Shown here: positions 8,435 to 17,800 of the stretch, piece after piece
Position numbering within the stretch: the stretch's first letter is position 1
Layout: each line of letters opens with the position of its first letter
Assembly (NCBI GenBank): GCA_026391525.1
Contig: JAPLEF010000031.1
Coordinates: forward strand, 1 to 39,339
Reading direction: 5' to 3'
DNA from: Sphingobacteriales bacterium
Lineage (GTDB): Bacteria; Bacteroidota; Bacteroidia; Chitinophagales; Chitinophagaceae
Length of the DNA: 39,339 bases
The notes under the pieces: model-generated
Databases searched by the model: none
The model's input: only the letters and a program-made list of their open reading frames with translations
Told to the model about the DNA's origin: nothing
Translations under genes and position numbers: made by a program

Positions 8435-8581
8435 CAACATTCCTCATTCCCTGTTCAACATTCCTCATTCCTTGTTCAACATTCCCTGTTCAACATCCCT
8501 AATTCCTCATTCCCTGTTCAACATTCCTAATTCCCCATTCCCTGTTCAACATTCCTAATTCCTCATTCCCAATTCACCATT
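8435..8581. repeat. Degenerate 7-bp repeat array (21 heptamers)
   Basis: From 8435 the sequence divides without gap into 21 heptamers, drawn mostly from four types: CAACATT, CCTCATT, CCTAATT and CCCTGTT or CCTTGTT. They recur in a higher order: CAACATT opens a block at 8435, 8456, 8477, 8491 (CAACATC), 8519 and 8547, with block lengths 21, 21, 14, 28, 28 and 28, always a multiple of seven. The last heptamer (8575-8581) overlaps the stop and last Trp codon of the minus-strand lipoprotein gene. The same heptamers appear at 31424-31493 and 32081-32108. Confidence 0.85.
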
Positions 8582-9716
8582 CCACCGCCATCCTGATATT
8601 GCGCAACACTTCCGGATAAATTTTCCGGTACAATTCATTCAACACTTCTTCTTTTCGCGGCACATAAGTCTGTGCATTATTGATCAGTTGCCAATCCTGT
8701 GAAGAAAGCGCCCTGCTGTCTCCGGTATAATTGGCTTGCTCCTGCTCCCAGCGATAATCTTCCCTGAAATTGCGATAGCTGATGGTTTTGCGTGTTGCCA
8801 GATCTTTGATGTTTAATTCCAAATGAGCATTGGCCGTGAAGCTTCTTCGGGTAACCTGTACCGTTGCATATACGGTTTGGTAAATGGGTTTGCCTGAAGT
8901 ATCCGTACCCGACTGTACTTGTGCATTTACATTGCGTGAGTAGGTATTGTTAACAGGCATCGGCACATCAAGGTTCCGGAGAATTAAATCTACTATCCAG
9001 TCTGGTTGTACGTTATCCCGGCGTGCTTCATATTCAGTAAAAAAATTGGCTGGATACCGATCATTTCTGCTGTTGAGTTCTCTAACCAGGTTCTGTTGGA
9101 AATATTCATTGCCATAATTGTAACCATAATTTCCCCACCCGCTGTTGAAGAAAAAAGAATTGTCCTGAACCGGATTAACCAGCACGTTCACCATTCCGTT
9201 TTCAAAAGCCTGATCTGCTTTTTGGCGACTGTCTTTATAATCGGGAACATATTTTCCGGATTTCTTAAAATAGGTATAGGCTCTTTTGGCTGCATCACGG
9301 CCAGGTTTTTCCAGTTCTGTTAGTCCAAGCTGATAATACGCTTCTGCTGCTCCTTCTTTTGTTTCTGTTAATTGTGTAGCATAACTTACTGGTGTCACTA
9401 GTTTAAAAGCGGGAGGCGATGTGATGATGCTGTTATACGCTTGCTGTAAATCTTCATAATGGCCGATGATCTTATCCCATCGTTGGATATCCCCGCTTTT
9501 GTTTAATGATTCAATTTGGCTTAGGTGGGTTTTGCTGATATTTTTATACAATTCCGGAATGGCATTAACAGCATTTTCATCATTGCTGTTCTTGTTGATC
9601 CTTTTCACCGCGTCCTGGAGCGCTTTGTCGGCATCCGTTCTTTCGAGATAATCTTTGCTGCTTCGGCAGGCATTAAAGCCAATAAGAAGAAGAAAAAAAA
9701 GTAATATTCGTTTCAT
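8574..9716 (-). CDS. Lipoprotein of unknown function
   Basis: A 380-residue lipoprotein: MKRILLFFLLLIGFNAC ends in a lipobox with Cys17. Residues about 25-180 are helical, with a TPR-like segment (AAEAYYQLGLTELEKPGRDA and the following lines). The middle holds an aromatic/Asn/Gly stretch (FFFNSGWGNYGYNYGNEYF), and the C-terminal third is beta-rich (DWIVDLILRNLDVPMP, VYATVQVTRRSFTANAHLEL). I do not recognise a named family or a catalytic motif. The context gives no function: it lies alone between feoB (convergent) and padR (divergent). Its stop codon lies in a 7-bp repeat array, so the extreme C-terminus may have been set by repeat growth. Confidence 0.85.
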   Translation of the reverse strand: MKRILLFFLLLIGFNACRSSKDYLERTDADKALQDAVKRINKNSNDENAVNAIPELYKNISKTHLSQIESLNKSGDIQRWDKIIGHYEDLQQAYNSIITSPPAFKLVTPVSYATQLTETKEGAAEAYYQLGLTELEKPGRDAAKRAYTYFKKSGKYVPDYKDSRQKADQAFENGMVNVLVNPVQDNSFFFNSGWGNYGYNYGNEYFQQNLVRELNSRNDRYPANFFTEYEARRDNVQPDWIVDLILRNLDVPMPVNNTYSRNVNAQVQSGTDTSGKPIYQTVYATVQVTRRSFTANAHLELNIKDLATRKTISYRNFREDYRWEQEQANYTGDSRALSSQDWQLINNAQTYVPRKEEVLNELYRKIYPEVLRNIRMAVEW

Positions 9717-9969
9717 AGTAGATTTTTTATACTGGTTAGAGTAAATGAAAATAGTTTGTTTATCCTATTAATTGTCTTTACCATTAGTTTAACGAGGTCA
9801 ATTTGGTAGGTAATTCAAGCAAATTGAAACCACTGGTGCTTTAAAATTAACCATTCATCCATCTCTAAAAATTATTTTTTATTTCCCGATTCCTTCTAAA
9901 ACTCAATACCGGTAAGAATCTAAGGATAAATATAGTACCATTACACTACAAGCTACTTTAAAATAAATG

Positions 9970-9990
9970 GTATTATGTGTTGCATAGTAC
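9970..9990. promoter_or_regulatory. Palindromic candidate PadR operator
   Basis: GTAtTATG, five central bases, CATAgTAC: the arms are complementary at all positions but the one shown in lower case. The centre covers the -33 TTG (9980-9982) of the padR promoter, so a bound dimer would block polymerase. PadR proteins commonly repress their own operon through palindromes with ATG/CAT half-sites, which fits; the assignment to this PadR is inferred. Confidence 0.5.
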
Positions 9991-10010
9991 TAAAATGTTT
10001 TGTAGGTTTG
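9980..10010 (+). promoter_or_regulatory. padR-pspC promoter
   Basis: TTG at 9980-9982, a 20-base spacer and TAGGTTTG at 10003-10010, a full match to the Bacteroidota TTG-N17-23-TAnnTTTG pattern. The start of transcription should be about 10015, leaving a leader of roughly 75 bases before padR. Confidence 0.6.
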
Positions 10011-10090
10011 TGTTGTGATAGGAAAATAAGTTGGGTTATCCGGATTACCACACTCGTTTCCCATTGTAAAATAAGATTAAAACACAAACC

Positions 10091-10423
10091 ATGAACATCG
10101 AAAATACAGCCAGTCAAATGCGTAAAGGGGTTCTGGAGTTTTGCATCTTATCGGTGATCAAACAGGGGGAAGCCTATCCCTCCGACATCATTGATAAGAT
10201 GAAAGCCGCCAACCTGAATATATTCGAAGGCACGCTTTACCCATTATTAACCAGACTTAAAAACGCCGAATTGCTTACTTACCGCTGGGTGGAAAGCAAC
10301 AGCGGCCCGCCAAGAAAATATTTCAGTCTAACAGAAAAAGGTGCCGCCTTTTACAATGAACTGGAATCTACATGGAACGAATTATCGAATGCTGTTCAAT
10401 CTATTACCATTACCAGAACGTAA
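10091..10423 (+). CDS. PadR family transcriptional regulator
   Basis: A 110-residue PadR-type winged-helix repressor: MRKGVLEFCILSVIKQGEAY begins the DNA-binding domain, with the recognition region GTLYPLLTRLKNAELL and the wing PPRKYFSLTEKG. It lacks the long C-terminal helical domain of PadR-s1 proteins, as in the short PadR-s2 group. It is followed 106 bases later by the PspC membrane protein, a pairing common in Bacteroidota where PadR probably controls the envelope gene and itself. A palindrome over its -33 box is the likely operator. The effector is unknown. Confidence 0.93.
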   Translation: MNIENTASQMRKGVLEFCILSVIKQGEAYPSDIIDKMKAANLNIFEGTLYPLLTRLKNAELLTYRWVESNSGPPRKYFSLTEKGAAFYNELESTWNELSNAVQSITITRT

Positions 10424-10529
10424 ACTTCAACAACTGCTGCAAAATAAGCATCAGCTTAAACAACACAACAACAATCAAGGCCTCAAGGATGAGTTCCAAA
10501 AAGGCCGGAAAACAATTAATTTTTTCGTC

Positions 10530-12722
10530 ATGAAACAAGTAATCAATATCAACTTTCAGGGAAGAGTGGTACCTATTGAAGTGACAGCTTTTGAGTTGCT
10601 CAAAAACTACACCGAAAGCCTGAATCGCCACTTCGCCAATGAAGAAGGTAAAGAAGAAATCATCAACGATATCGAAAGCAGGATTGGAGAATTGTTCCAG
10701 GAACGCCTGAAAGCAGGAAAAACCTGCATTACCGATGATGATGTAAACGCAATCATCCGCAGCATGGGCCGCCCGGAAGATTTTGAAACGGAACAACCCG
10801 GAACCGGTGCTTATGCTGAAACGGAAAACAAGTCCCAATCTGCTTATTCAGGAACAGCCTCAAACCAAGGTCCGAAGCGTTTGTACCGCGATGAAAACCA
10901 CAAAGCAATAGGTGGTGTTTGTAGCGGGCTCGCTAACTACTTTGGTGTAGATGTGGTAGTAGTGAGGGTCATTTTTGTGGTGCTGGCCATTACTTTCGGT
11001 TTCGGACTGATTCCCTACCTCATCTTATGGATAGCAGTGCCCAGCAGTGCCGTACAGGAAATTGGATCGGTACGTAAAAAGCTCTATCGTGATAACGACA
11101 ATAAGCTAATAGCAGGCGTTTGTAGCGGAATCGGGAATTACTTCGGTATCAATGCCTGGATTCCCAGGGTACTTTTCCTCTTGCCTCTATTGAGCTTATT
11201 ATCCAGATGGAATGATCATAGCGGCGACTTCTTTCGGATTTCTTTTAGTCCGGGCGCTTTACTGGCCTATATCATTCTCTGGCTTGTACTTCCTGAAGCG
11301 AACACCACAACCGAAAAACTCGAAATGAAAGGGGAGAAGGTAGATTTGAATTCGATCAAAAACTCCATCGTTGGTGAAATGAAAGGCGTTCAGGAAAGGG
11401 CGGAAAAATTTGGGAAACAAGCGGGTGAACGATCTAAAGCAATTGGCGCAGAAGCAGGGAATGTGGCTCGCCGCACCGGACGCTCCCTGGGAGATATCAT
11501 CGCTTTACTCTTTAAAGTATTCATCTATTTTATTCTTGGTTGCATCGGCTTTGCACTGATTGTGGCTTTATTTGCCTTTGCCATATTCTCCATCGGCATA
11601 TTCCCTATCAAAGATTTTGTACTCACCGAAGGCTGGCAAAATGTGTATGCATGGGGTACCTTGATTTTCTTCATTGCGGTTCCTATCGTGGGTTTACTCA
11701 CCTGGATCATCCGAAAAATTGCCCGCATCCGTAACAACAGCAAACTGATGCGCATCTCCTTCATCAGCCTGTGGGTGTTAGGATGGGCCAGTTTCATCTT
11801 TTTGCTGGCATCTGTAAGTAAAGATTTCAAAGCCGGCAATACACTGAATGAACAGGAAATATATCTTACCAATCCAGGTATTAATAAACTGGAAGTGACA
11901 TCAGTATCTCCATCACAAAAAATTTACAGCAGCCGTTGGTTTCGCTTTGAACCTTTTGAAGAACTGGTTGAAGACACTGCATTTGTTCGCAACATCAACG
12001 TACATATCGTTAAATCGCCCAACGACAGCTTTCGGGTTACGATGGTAAAAATGGTGAACGGGCAAAACCGCCGTTATGCCGATACCCTTGCTGCTTTGAT
12101 GAACTTCAATGCGGTTCAGCAAGATTCATTGCTGATACTCGACAAAGGGCTTGCCATCAATAAAACAGACAAGTTTCGCAATCAGCGGGTAGTGATCACC
12201 GTTTATGTTCCTGTTGGAAAACAAGTGCGCATCGACCGAAGTGTTGGATGGTTTAATCCGGTTCAATTTGATGGTCTGATGAATAATAACTGGGAACTCA
12301 GTTTTGACGGTCTTGAAGAAGGTTGGGAAAGCAATGTAGATTACATCATGCGTGCCGACGGCCTTTACACATTACAAGGTATACCCGCCGATAATTGGAA
12401 ACACCGTGACCGCAATAAAAAAACAACCCGAATCACGAAAACCGAAAACGGCGAAACGGTATTCGACAGCCTGATCATCGACCGTGCAGATGCAAATGAT
12501 AATTATCGTTATGCAGAACCGGAATCGGGTACTGTTGTTACAAGTGCCGATTCGATTAAAATTATCCAACAGAAAGAAACCAGCAGAATGCGTGATTCGC
12601 TCGAAAGGGCCCGCCAGCAAATTGAAAACCAAATCAGGAAAATAGAAGATAAAACCAAAGACCCTACGGCACTTATGATCAATAGCTTGCCCGGATACAA
12701 CCCGATGCTATTGTTAAAATAA
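10530..12722 (+). CDS. Membrane protein with two PspC domains
   Basis: A 730-residue envelope-stress-type protein. An N-terminal soluble segment (MKQVININFQGRVVPIEV, about 1-95) includes a helical part (FELLKNYTESLNRHF). Two PspC domains follow in tandem: about 116-171 (KRLYRDENHKAIGGVCSGLA) and about 183-257 (KKLYRDNDNKLIAGVCSGIG). Then come a charged linker, three or more membrane helices (about 325-455) and a beta-rich C-terminal domain (about 460-730, resembling DUF4097/DUF2807-type putative adhesins). PspC proteins sense or transmit membrane stress in phage-shock-type systems; no pspA is seen here. The ATG at 10530 is the natural start; the frame is open further upstream but overlaps padR without family resemblance. 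A terminator follows. Confidence 0.9.
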   Translation: MKQVININFQGRVVPIEVTAFELLKNYTESLNRHFANEEGKEEIINDIESRIGELFQERLKAGKTCITDDDVNAIIRSMGRPEDFETEQPGTGAYAETENKSQSAYSGTASNQGPKRLYRDENHKAIGGVCSGLANYFGVDVVVVRVIFVVLAITFGFGLIPYLILWIAVPSSAVQEIGSVRKKLYRDNDNKLIAGVCSGIGNYFGINAWIPRVLFLLPLLSLLSRWNDHSGDFFRISFSPGALLAYIILWLVLPEANTTTEKLEMKGEKVDLNSIKNSIVGEMKGVQERAEKFGKQAGERSKAIGAEAGNVARRTGRSLGDIIALLFKVFIYFILGCIGFALIVALFAFAIFSIGIFPIKDFVLTEGWQNVYAWGTLIFFIAVPIVGLLTWIIRKIARIRNNSKLMRISFISLWVLGWASFIFLLASVSKDFKAGNTLNEQEIYLTNPGINKLEVTSVSPSQKIYSSRWFRFEPFEELVEDTAFVRNINVHIVKSPNDSFRVTMVKMVNGQNRRYADTLAALMNFNAVQQDSLLILDKGLAINKTDKFRNQRVVITVYVPVGKQVRIDRSVGWFNPVQFDGLMNNNWELSFDGLEEGWESNVDYIMRADGLYTLQGIPADNWKHRDRNKKTTRITKTENGETVFDSLIIDRADANDNYRYAEPESGTVVTSADSIKIIQQKETSRMRDSLERARQQIENQIRKIEDKTKDPTALMINSLPGYNPMLLLK

Positions 12723-12786
12723 GTTTTACCCTATGTAATAAACGGTTGCCCTAAAATCGTTTCAATAGTTGTGTTGAAGTTGAAGC

Positions 12787-12824
12787 AAAAAAGGCCCTGC
12801 CTATCTTGGCGGGACTTTTCTTTC
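12787..12824 (+). terminator. Rho-independent terminator after the PspC gene
   Basis: AAAGGCCCTGCC and GGCGGGACTTTT pair around the loop TATCTT (12802-12807), with one mismatch and two G-T pairs, followed by CTTTCC. It lies about 65 bases after the pspC-like stop and ends the padR-pspC unit before gcvT. Confidence 0.7.
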
Positions 12825-12841
12825 CACTCATCTTTTTCAAT

Positions 12842-12849
12842 TACATTTG
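12842..12849 (+). promoter_or_regulatory. -7 box for gcvT
   Basis: TACATTTG, a perfect TAnnTTTG, 18 bases before the ATG of gcvT. The -33 region (about 12816) is T-rich with TTTC in place of TTG. Confidence 0.5.
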
Positions 12850-12867
12850 CCAACTAAATACAGGAAA

Positions 12868-13953
12868 ATGAAGGTTACCCCGTTTACTGCCAAACACATT
12901 GCATTAGGGGCCAAAATGGCTGAATTTGCAGGTTTCAATATGCCGATTTCTTATGCAGGTATCAATGAAGAACATCAGGCGGTGCGAAATAATGCAGGCG
13001 TATTTGATGTAAGCCACATGGGTGAGTTTATTTTGAAAGGAGAACATGCGCTCGATCTGATTCAACGCATCACCAGTAATGATGCCGCTAAACTCACGGC
13101 AGGTAAAGCCCAATACAGTTGTTTCCCCAATGATGAAGGTGGCATTGTTGATGATTTGCTCGTGTATTGCATCGAACCCAACAAAACTTATATGCTGGTG
13201 GTAAATGCCGGCAATATTGAAAAGGACTGGAAGTGGGTGAACGATCACAATGAGAAAGGTGTGGAATTGCATAATATTTCTGCTAAAACCTGTCTACTGG
13301 CCATACAAGGGCCCAATGCGTGCAAGATCCTTCAGCCACTAACGGAAATGGATATCCTGAATTTGAACTATTATACTTTTGTAAAAGGTGAATTTGCCGG
13401 GGTGGAAAATGTGCTGATCAGTGCTACCGGTTATACCGGAGCCGGTGGAGTGGAAATTTATTTTGAAGATGAAAACGACAATGCCTCCCGTATCTGGGAT
13501 GCCATTTTCAATGCAGGAGCTTCAGCCGGGATAAAACCCATTGGCTTAGGTGCCCGTGATACTTTACGCCTTGAAATGGGTTTCTGCCTTTATGGAAACG
13601 ATATCGACGACCACAGTTCCCCCATCGAAGCGGGGTTAGGGTGGATTACAAAGTTCAGTAAAGACTTCACCTCAAAGGCCCTTTTCGAAAAACAAAAAGC
13701 TGATGGTGTAACCCAAAAACTGATGGGTTTTGAAATGATGGATAAGGGTATAGCCCGTCACGATTATCCCATTAAAGATGCGCAGGGAAACCTCATTGGC
13801 AGGGTAACATCCGGAACACAATCCCCTTCATTAGGCAAAGCCATAGGAATGGGTTATGTAGCCACTCCGAATGCACTGATCGGAAATGAAATTTTTGTTG
13901 AAGTGCGCAACCAGGCCTTAAGAGCCAAACTGGTAAAAATGCCCTTTGCCTGA
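12868..13953 (+). CDS. gcvT: Glycine cleavage system T protein (aminomethyltransferase)
   Basis: It transfers the aminomethyl methylene carbon from the lipoyl H protein to tetrahydrofolate, releasing ammonia. The 361-residue protein shows the family N-terminus [20 protein letters not shown], then [23 protein letters not shown], the folate-site region [20 protein letters not shown], and [14 protein letters not shown] with [20 protein letters not shown]. The C-terminal domain ends with [16 protein letters not shown] used ATG 12868; the frame continues to a TTG at 12847, but that codon overlaps the -7 box. comB follows 25 bases later and is probably co-transcribed; no gcvH or gcvP is nearby. Confidence 0.96.
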   Translation: MKVTPFTAKHIALGAKMAEFAGFNMPISYAGINEEHQAVRNNAGVFDVSHMGEFILKGEHALDLIQRITSNDAAKLTAGKAQYSCFPNDEGGIVDDLLVYCIEPNKTYMLVVNAGNIEKDWKWVNDHNEKGVELHNISAKTCLLAIQGPNACKILQPLTEMDILNLNYYTFVKGEFAGVENVLISATGYTGAGGVEIYFEDENDNASRIWDAIFNAGASAGIKPIGLGARDTLRLEMGFCLYGNDIDDHSSPIEAGLGWITKFSKDFTSKALFEKQKADGVTQKLMGFEMMDKGIARHDYPIKDAQGNLIGRVTSGTQSPSLGKAIGMGYVATPNALIGNEIFVEVRNQALRAKLVKMPFA

Positions 13954-13978
13954 TATTTTGTTAGCAGAAGATAATAAT

Positions 13979-14722
13979 ATGAATGAATCTAAAGCGCTGC
14001 CCTCTTTATATACCGCCGTTTCTCCGGCACTCTTGAAATTATATGATATCACTGATAGTATCGTTGTGATCATCGATGTACTGAGGGCAACATCTACCAT
14101 TGCAACAGCAATTTACAATGGCGCCAAAGCGGTTATCCCTGTTGATAGTGTGGCCAATTGTATCGAAATCGGTAAGCAATTGAATGCGATTACAGCTGGT
14201 GAAAGAGATGGAAAAGTAGCAGAAGGCTTACAATATGGTAATTCGCCATTTGAATATCCTGCTGCATTTATCGGAGGCAAAACACTTGTACTTACCACAA
14301 CAAATGGTACCAAACTCCTTCATATGGCACTCGAACTTGGAGCTGCCGAAATCATTACCGGTGCTTTTGCAAACCTGAATGAGGTTTGTAATTATCTCAT
14401 CAACAAAAAAAAGCCGGTGTTGCTGGCCTGTGCGGCATGGAAAGACCGGGTAAATATTGAAGACAGTCTTTTTGCAGGTGCTGTAGTGAACCGCATCAGG
14501 CAACATTTTACAATCAACTGCGATTCTTCACAAATGGTTGAAGCGCTTTACCTTTTAGCAGGTAGTGACTTATACGGTTTCCTGAAGGATAAAGAAGCTT
14601 CCCATTATAAAAGGTTAACCGCATTCGGATTAGAGAAGGATATCCGTCATTGTTTAACCGCTGATACCGCTCCGGTGCTCCCCTTATATCAGGATGGAAA
14701 ACTGATAAAAGCAGCTTTGTAA
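13979..14722 (+). CDS. comB: 2-phosphosulfolactate phosphatase family protein (ComB)
   Basis: A 247-residue ComB-family protein. Conserved blocks: VVIIDVLRATSTIATAIYNG near the N-terminus, VIPVDSV, AGERDGKVAEGLQYGNSPFE, LVLTTTNGTKLLH and LLACAAWKDRVNIEDSLFAG. The named reaction hydrolyses 2-phosphosulfolactate to sulfolactate, in coenzyme M synthesis of methanogens. Many bacteria carry ComB without that pathway, so the true substrate here is open; a link to sulfonolipid or sulfolactate metabolism is only a guess. The ATG at 13979 is preferred to a TTG at 13946 that overlaps the end of gcvT. No comA or comC is visible. Confidence 0.85.
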   Translation: MNESKALPSLYTAVSPALLKLYDITDSIVVIIDVLRATSTIATAIYNGAKAVIPVDSVANCIEIGKQLNAITAGERDGKVAEGLQYGNSPFEYPAAFIGGKTLVLTTTNGTKLLHMALELGAAEIITGAFANLNEVCNYLINKKKPVLLACAAWKDRVNIEDSLFAGAVVNRIRQHFTINCDSSQMVEALYLLAGSDLYGFLKDKEASHYKRLTAFGLEKDIRHCLTADTAPVLPLYQDGKLIKAAL

Positions 14723-14781
14723 GGCATTGTTATTTCTCCACAAAGTTTCCAAATAGATACGCCAACTGGGATATTTTCCTT

Positions 14782-14789
14782 TACTTTTG
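14782..14789 (+). promoter_or_regulatory. -7 box for the SNF2 gene
   Basis: TACTTTTG followed by CA, a perfect TAnnTTTG. It predicts a leader of about 80 bases before the TTG start. The leader has a hairpin: AATTGCCC (14792-14799) pairs with GGGC-AATT (14811-14819, one bulged G). Confidence 0.5.
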
Positions 14790-14875
14790 CAAATTGCCCT
14801 TTTCTGAACGGGGCGAATTACTTACGATAAAGTGCAGTTGTACTTAATCATTGTTCATTAAAAAGAAATCCGAAT

Positions 14876-17800
14876 TTGGCACTACCACATATCATCAAAC
14901 ATATCTATAACAATGGTACTGATGAAGTCATACGCAGGGGCAAAAAAATTCATGCATCAGGTTATGTAGAATTGATTGAACATGATGAACTCACCGGAAA
15001 TATTGTTTTTCGGGTAAAAGATGACAGCTATAATACTTTTTACAAGGTTTATATCAACAAATACGCCGATCCCAAATTGATTTCCCTCAGGTGCAGTTGC
15101 CCTTACAACCTCGGAGATATCTGCCGCCATGAATCAGCAGCGCTTTTCCGGCTCCAGGATATGGCCGATAAAAATATGCTCGGAAACAGCACCATACAGT
15201 ACAACCAGTACCATACGGTTGCAAAGATGAAGCATATCGAACTCAAGATGATTAAGCTGCTTTCTTCGCCGGCCATTTACGAAGAAGCCGAATCGATGTT
15301 GAGAAAAGTGAAAGCCACCATTCTCAAAGCGGAAGATGAAAGGGTGGAAGCGGAATTGGTTTATAACGGTACTGCCTATTCGCTTGTGATCCAGAAAAAC
15401 GAGGAACGGCAATTTGACACTTCCTGCACCTGTGCAGAAACCCAACATCCTCTTTGTGAACACAAAACACTTCTGTTCCTGCAATTGCTCAATGCCTTTG
15501 GGCCGAATTATTTCGACAGCATCCGCAACTGGGAAAAGGAAAAAAATAAGCTTTTACAGATCTATGGCTATAGCCTGAATGATGATCTTACCGGTAAATT
15601 TGAATTTACTTACAAAGATGGTAAGCCATTTCTGAAACTGCTGGATCCTGCTATCAAAAGGGTTTTACAAACAACCTCCCAACCTGAATTTCGCCCGGTA
15701 TTTGCCCATACACTCGTAGAAAGCTTACCGGTTGTTGAAGAAATTCCTGAAGCATATCCGGCCTATAAAAAAATCGGACTGGTCTTCAATTTCAAAACCA
15801 AAGACTATCCTGCATTTAAGATAGATGCCCTGCAGGGCGATGTGGATGAAGATGGAAAAAAATTCCTTGGAAAAGCAGAAAATATCGACCTGACTAAATT
15901 TGTGAATACAGAATGGTTTGGGGAAGAAGACAAAAGCTTCTTTCAGCAAATCAGGAAATTACAGCCCTCTGAAATCAATAAATACCTTAACAGGAATTCG
16001 CCATTTAGTGGCATATGGGAAAACATCATCCATACCGAAGGCGATGAATTGCCTGAAGAAACGAAATTGCTGATCATAGAATACCTGCATCCCAAACTGA
16101 AAAAGATTTTTGAAGAGCAACATCAAAACCCTTTCATATTTCAATTGCCCGCAGGAAAAACTTTCAAAACGGCAAATCTCATCGAAACAGAACTGAGTAG
16201 CCAGTTTTTAACACCATTCTTCAAGGTTGTGGCAGCAAAAGATCATTTTGAACTGCAATGCCAGGTAAAGATAAATGGTGAGAAAATTACGCTCGACCTC
16301 AATGAGTGTAATAGTAGTCTGGTGTTTTTGTATGAAGGAACTTTGTATACCTGGCAGAAAACCGAAGACGTATTACAGGCGGAAAAATTTTCACGTAAAG
16401 GAAATATCAAACTTAGCAAAAGCGACTGGGCAAAGAAAATGCATGAAGTGGTGCTTCCGCTATCACGAGATTATCCTGTGGAGTTCGATAAAAGTTTGGT
16501 TAAAGAAGTAAAAAGCGGCTTGCCGGATATCAAATTGCAGTTATTGGAAAAAGGCGACTATCTGGTGTTTCAGCCGATTTTCAGTTATCAGGGTTTTGAT
16601 ACCCGCCCATCCGATAAAGAAACCATAACCATCCCAGATGGAGATAAGATATTATTGGTACAGCGCAATAAAGAGGCTGAACAAGCCTTTTTACAAAGGC
16701 TGGAAGGGTTACATTCTTTATTTACCCGCCAGCAGGATACACAAAGCCTGGTATTGAAAGGTAGCGACGTACTTCGTAACAATTGGTTCTTCCTTTTTGT
16801 GGAAGCGATGAAAGACATGAAGGTGCCTGTATTTGGCTTTGAAGCTTTGCGGAATTTCAGGTTCAATACAGCCAGGCCCAATACGCATATCCATGTGAGC
16901 AGCGGGCTAGACTGGTTCGATGCAAAAGTGGAAATTGAATTCGGCGAACAGCGTGTAGGCATTGCCGATATCAAAAAGGCATTAACCAGCAAACAGTCTT
17001 TTGTTCAACTCGGCGACGGCACGCTTGGCATACTGCCCGACGAATGGCTGAAAAGGTATTCCCTCCTTTTTAAAGTGGGAGATGGGAAGAGTGACAAACT
17101 AAGGCTTTCCCGCTACCACATGAGTATCATTGATGAACTCTACGAAAACAGGGATGAAAAAGAACTCAGTTTCGCACTTGATGAAAAATTTGAAAGACTG
17201 CGCGAATTCAAGCATATTCCCGAAGTGCCTGCACCATTGGATTTGCAAAATATCCTAAGGCCATACCAGGTTGCAGGTTTTCAATGGCTGAGCTATCTTA
17301 ATGATGTGGGTTGGGGAGGGATACTTGCAGATGATATGGGCTTGGGTAAAACAGTTCAGGCCCTCGCCATGCTGGAGAAATACAAGCAAACTTCAGGCGC
17401 CCTGAAAGCCATTGTAATTTGCCCCACAACACTTATTTATAACTGGCAGAATGAAGTAAGGAAATTCACACCTTCGCTCTCATACCATATTCATCATGGT
17501 AATACCCGTAGCCGTGAGCTGGCAGAGCTGGAGAAACACAATATCATCATCACCACTTATGGCACTTTGCGCAGCGACATCAATTTACTGCTGAAAATAC
17601 TCTTCGATTATGTTGTGCTTGATGAAAGCCAGGCCATAAAGAACCCGTCTTCAAAAGTTACGAAAGCAGCTTCTTTATTAACGGCAAAAAATCGTTTATG
17701 CATGAGCGGTACACCTTTGCAGAACAATACCTTCGATATTTTTGCCCAAATGAATTTCCTTAACCCGGGCTTACTCGGCAGCATGGAGTTTTTCCGCAAT

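Larger units (their letters stand above)
9717..10090. other. Divergent intergenic region upstream of padR
   Basis: This 374-base gap between the divergent lipoprotein and padR genes is AT-rich and holds no gene that I can see. It carries the padR promoter and candidate operator at 9970-10010. It also has an outlying partial copy of the motif (ATAGTACCATT at 9932-9942) opposed to AATGGTATTAT at 9965-9975, an imperfect inverted repeat around the same promoter. No convincing minus-strand promoter was identified for the lipoprotein gene. Confidence 0.5.
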
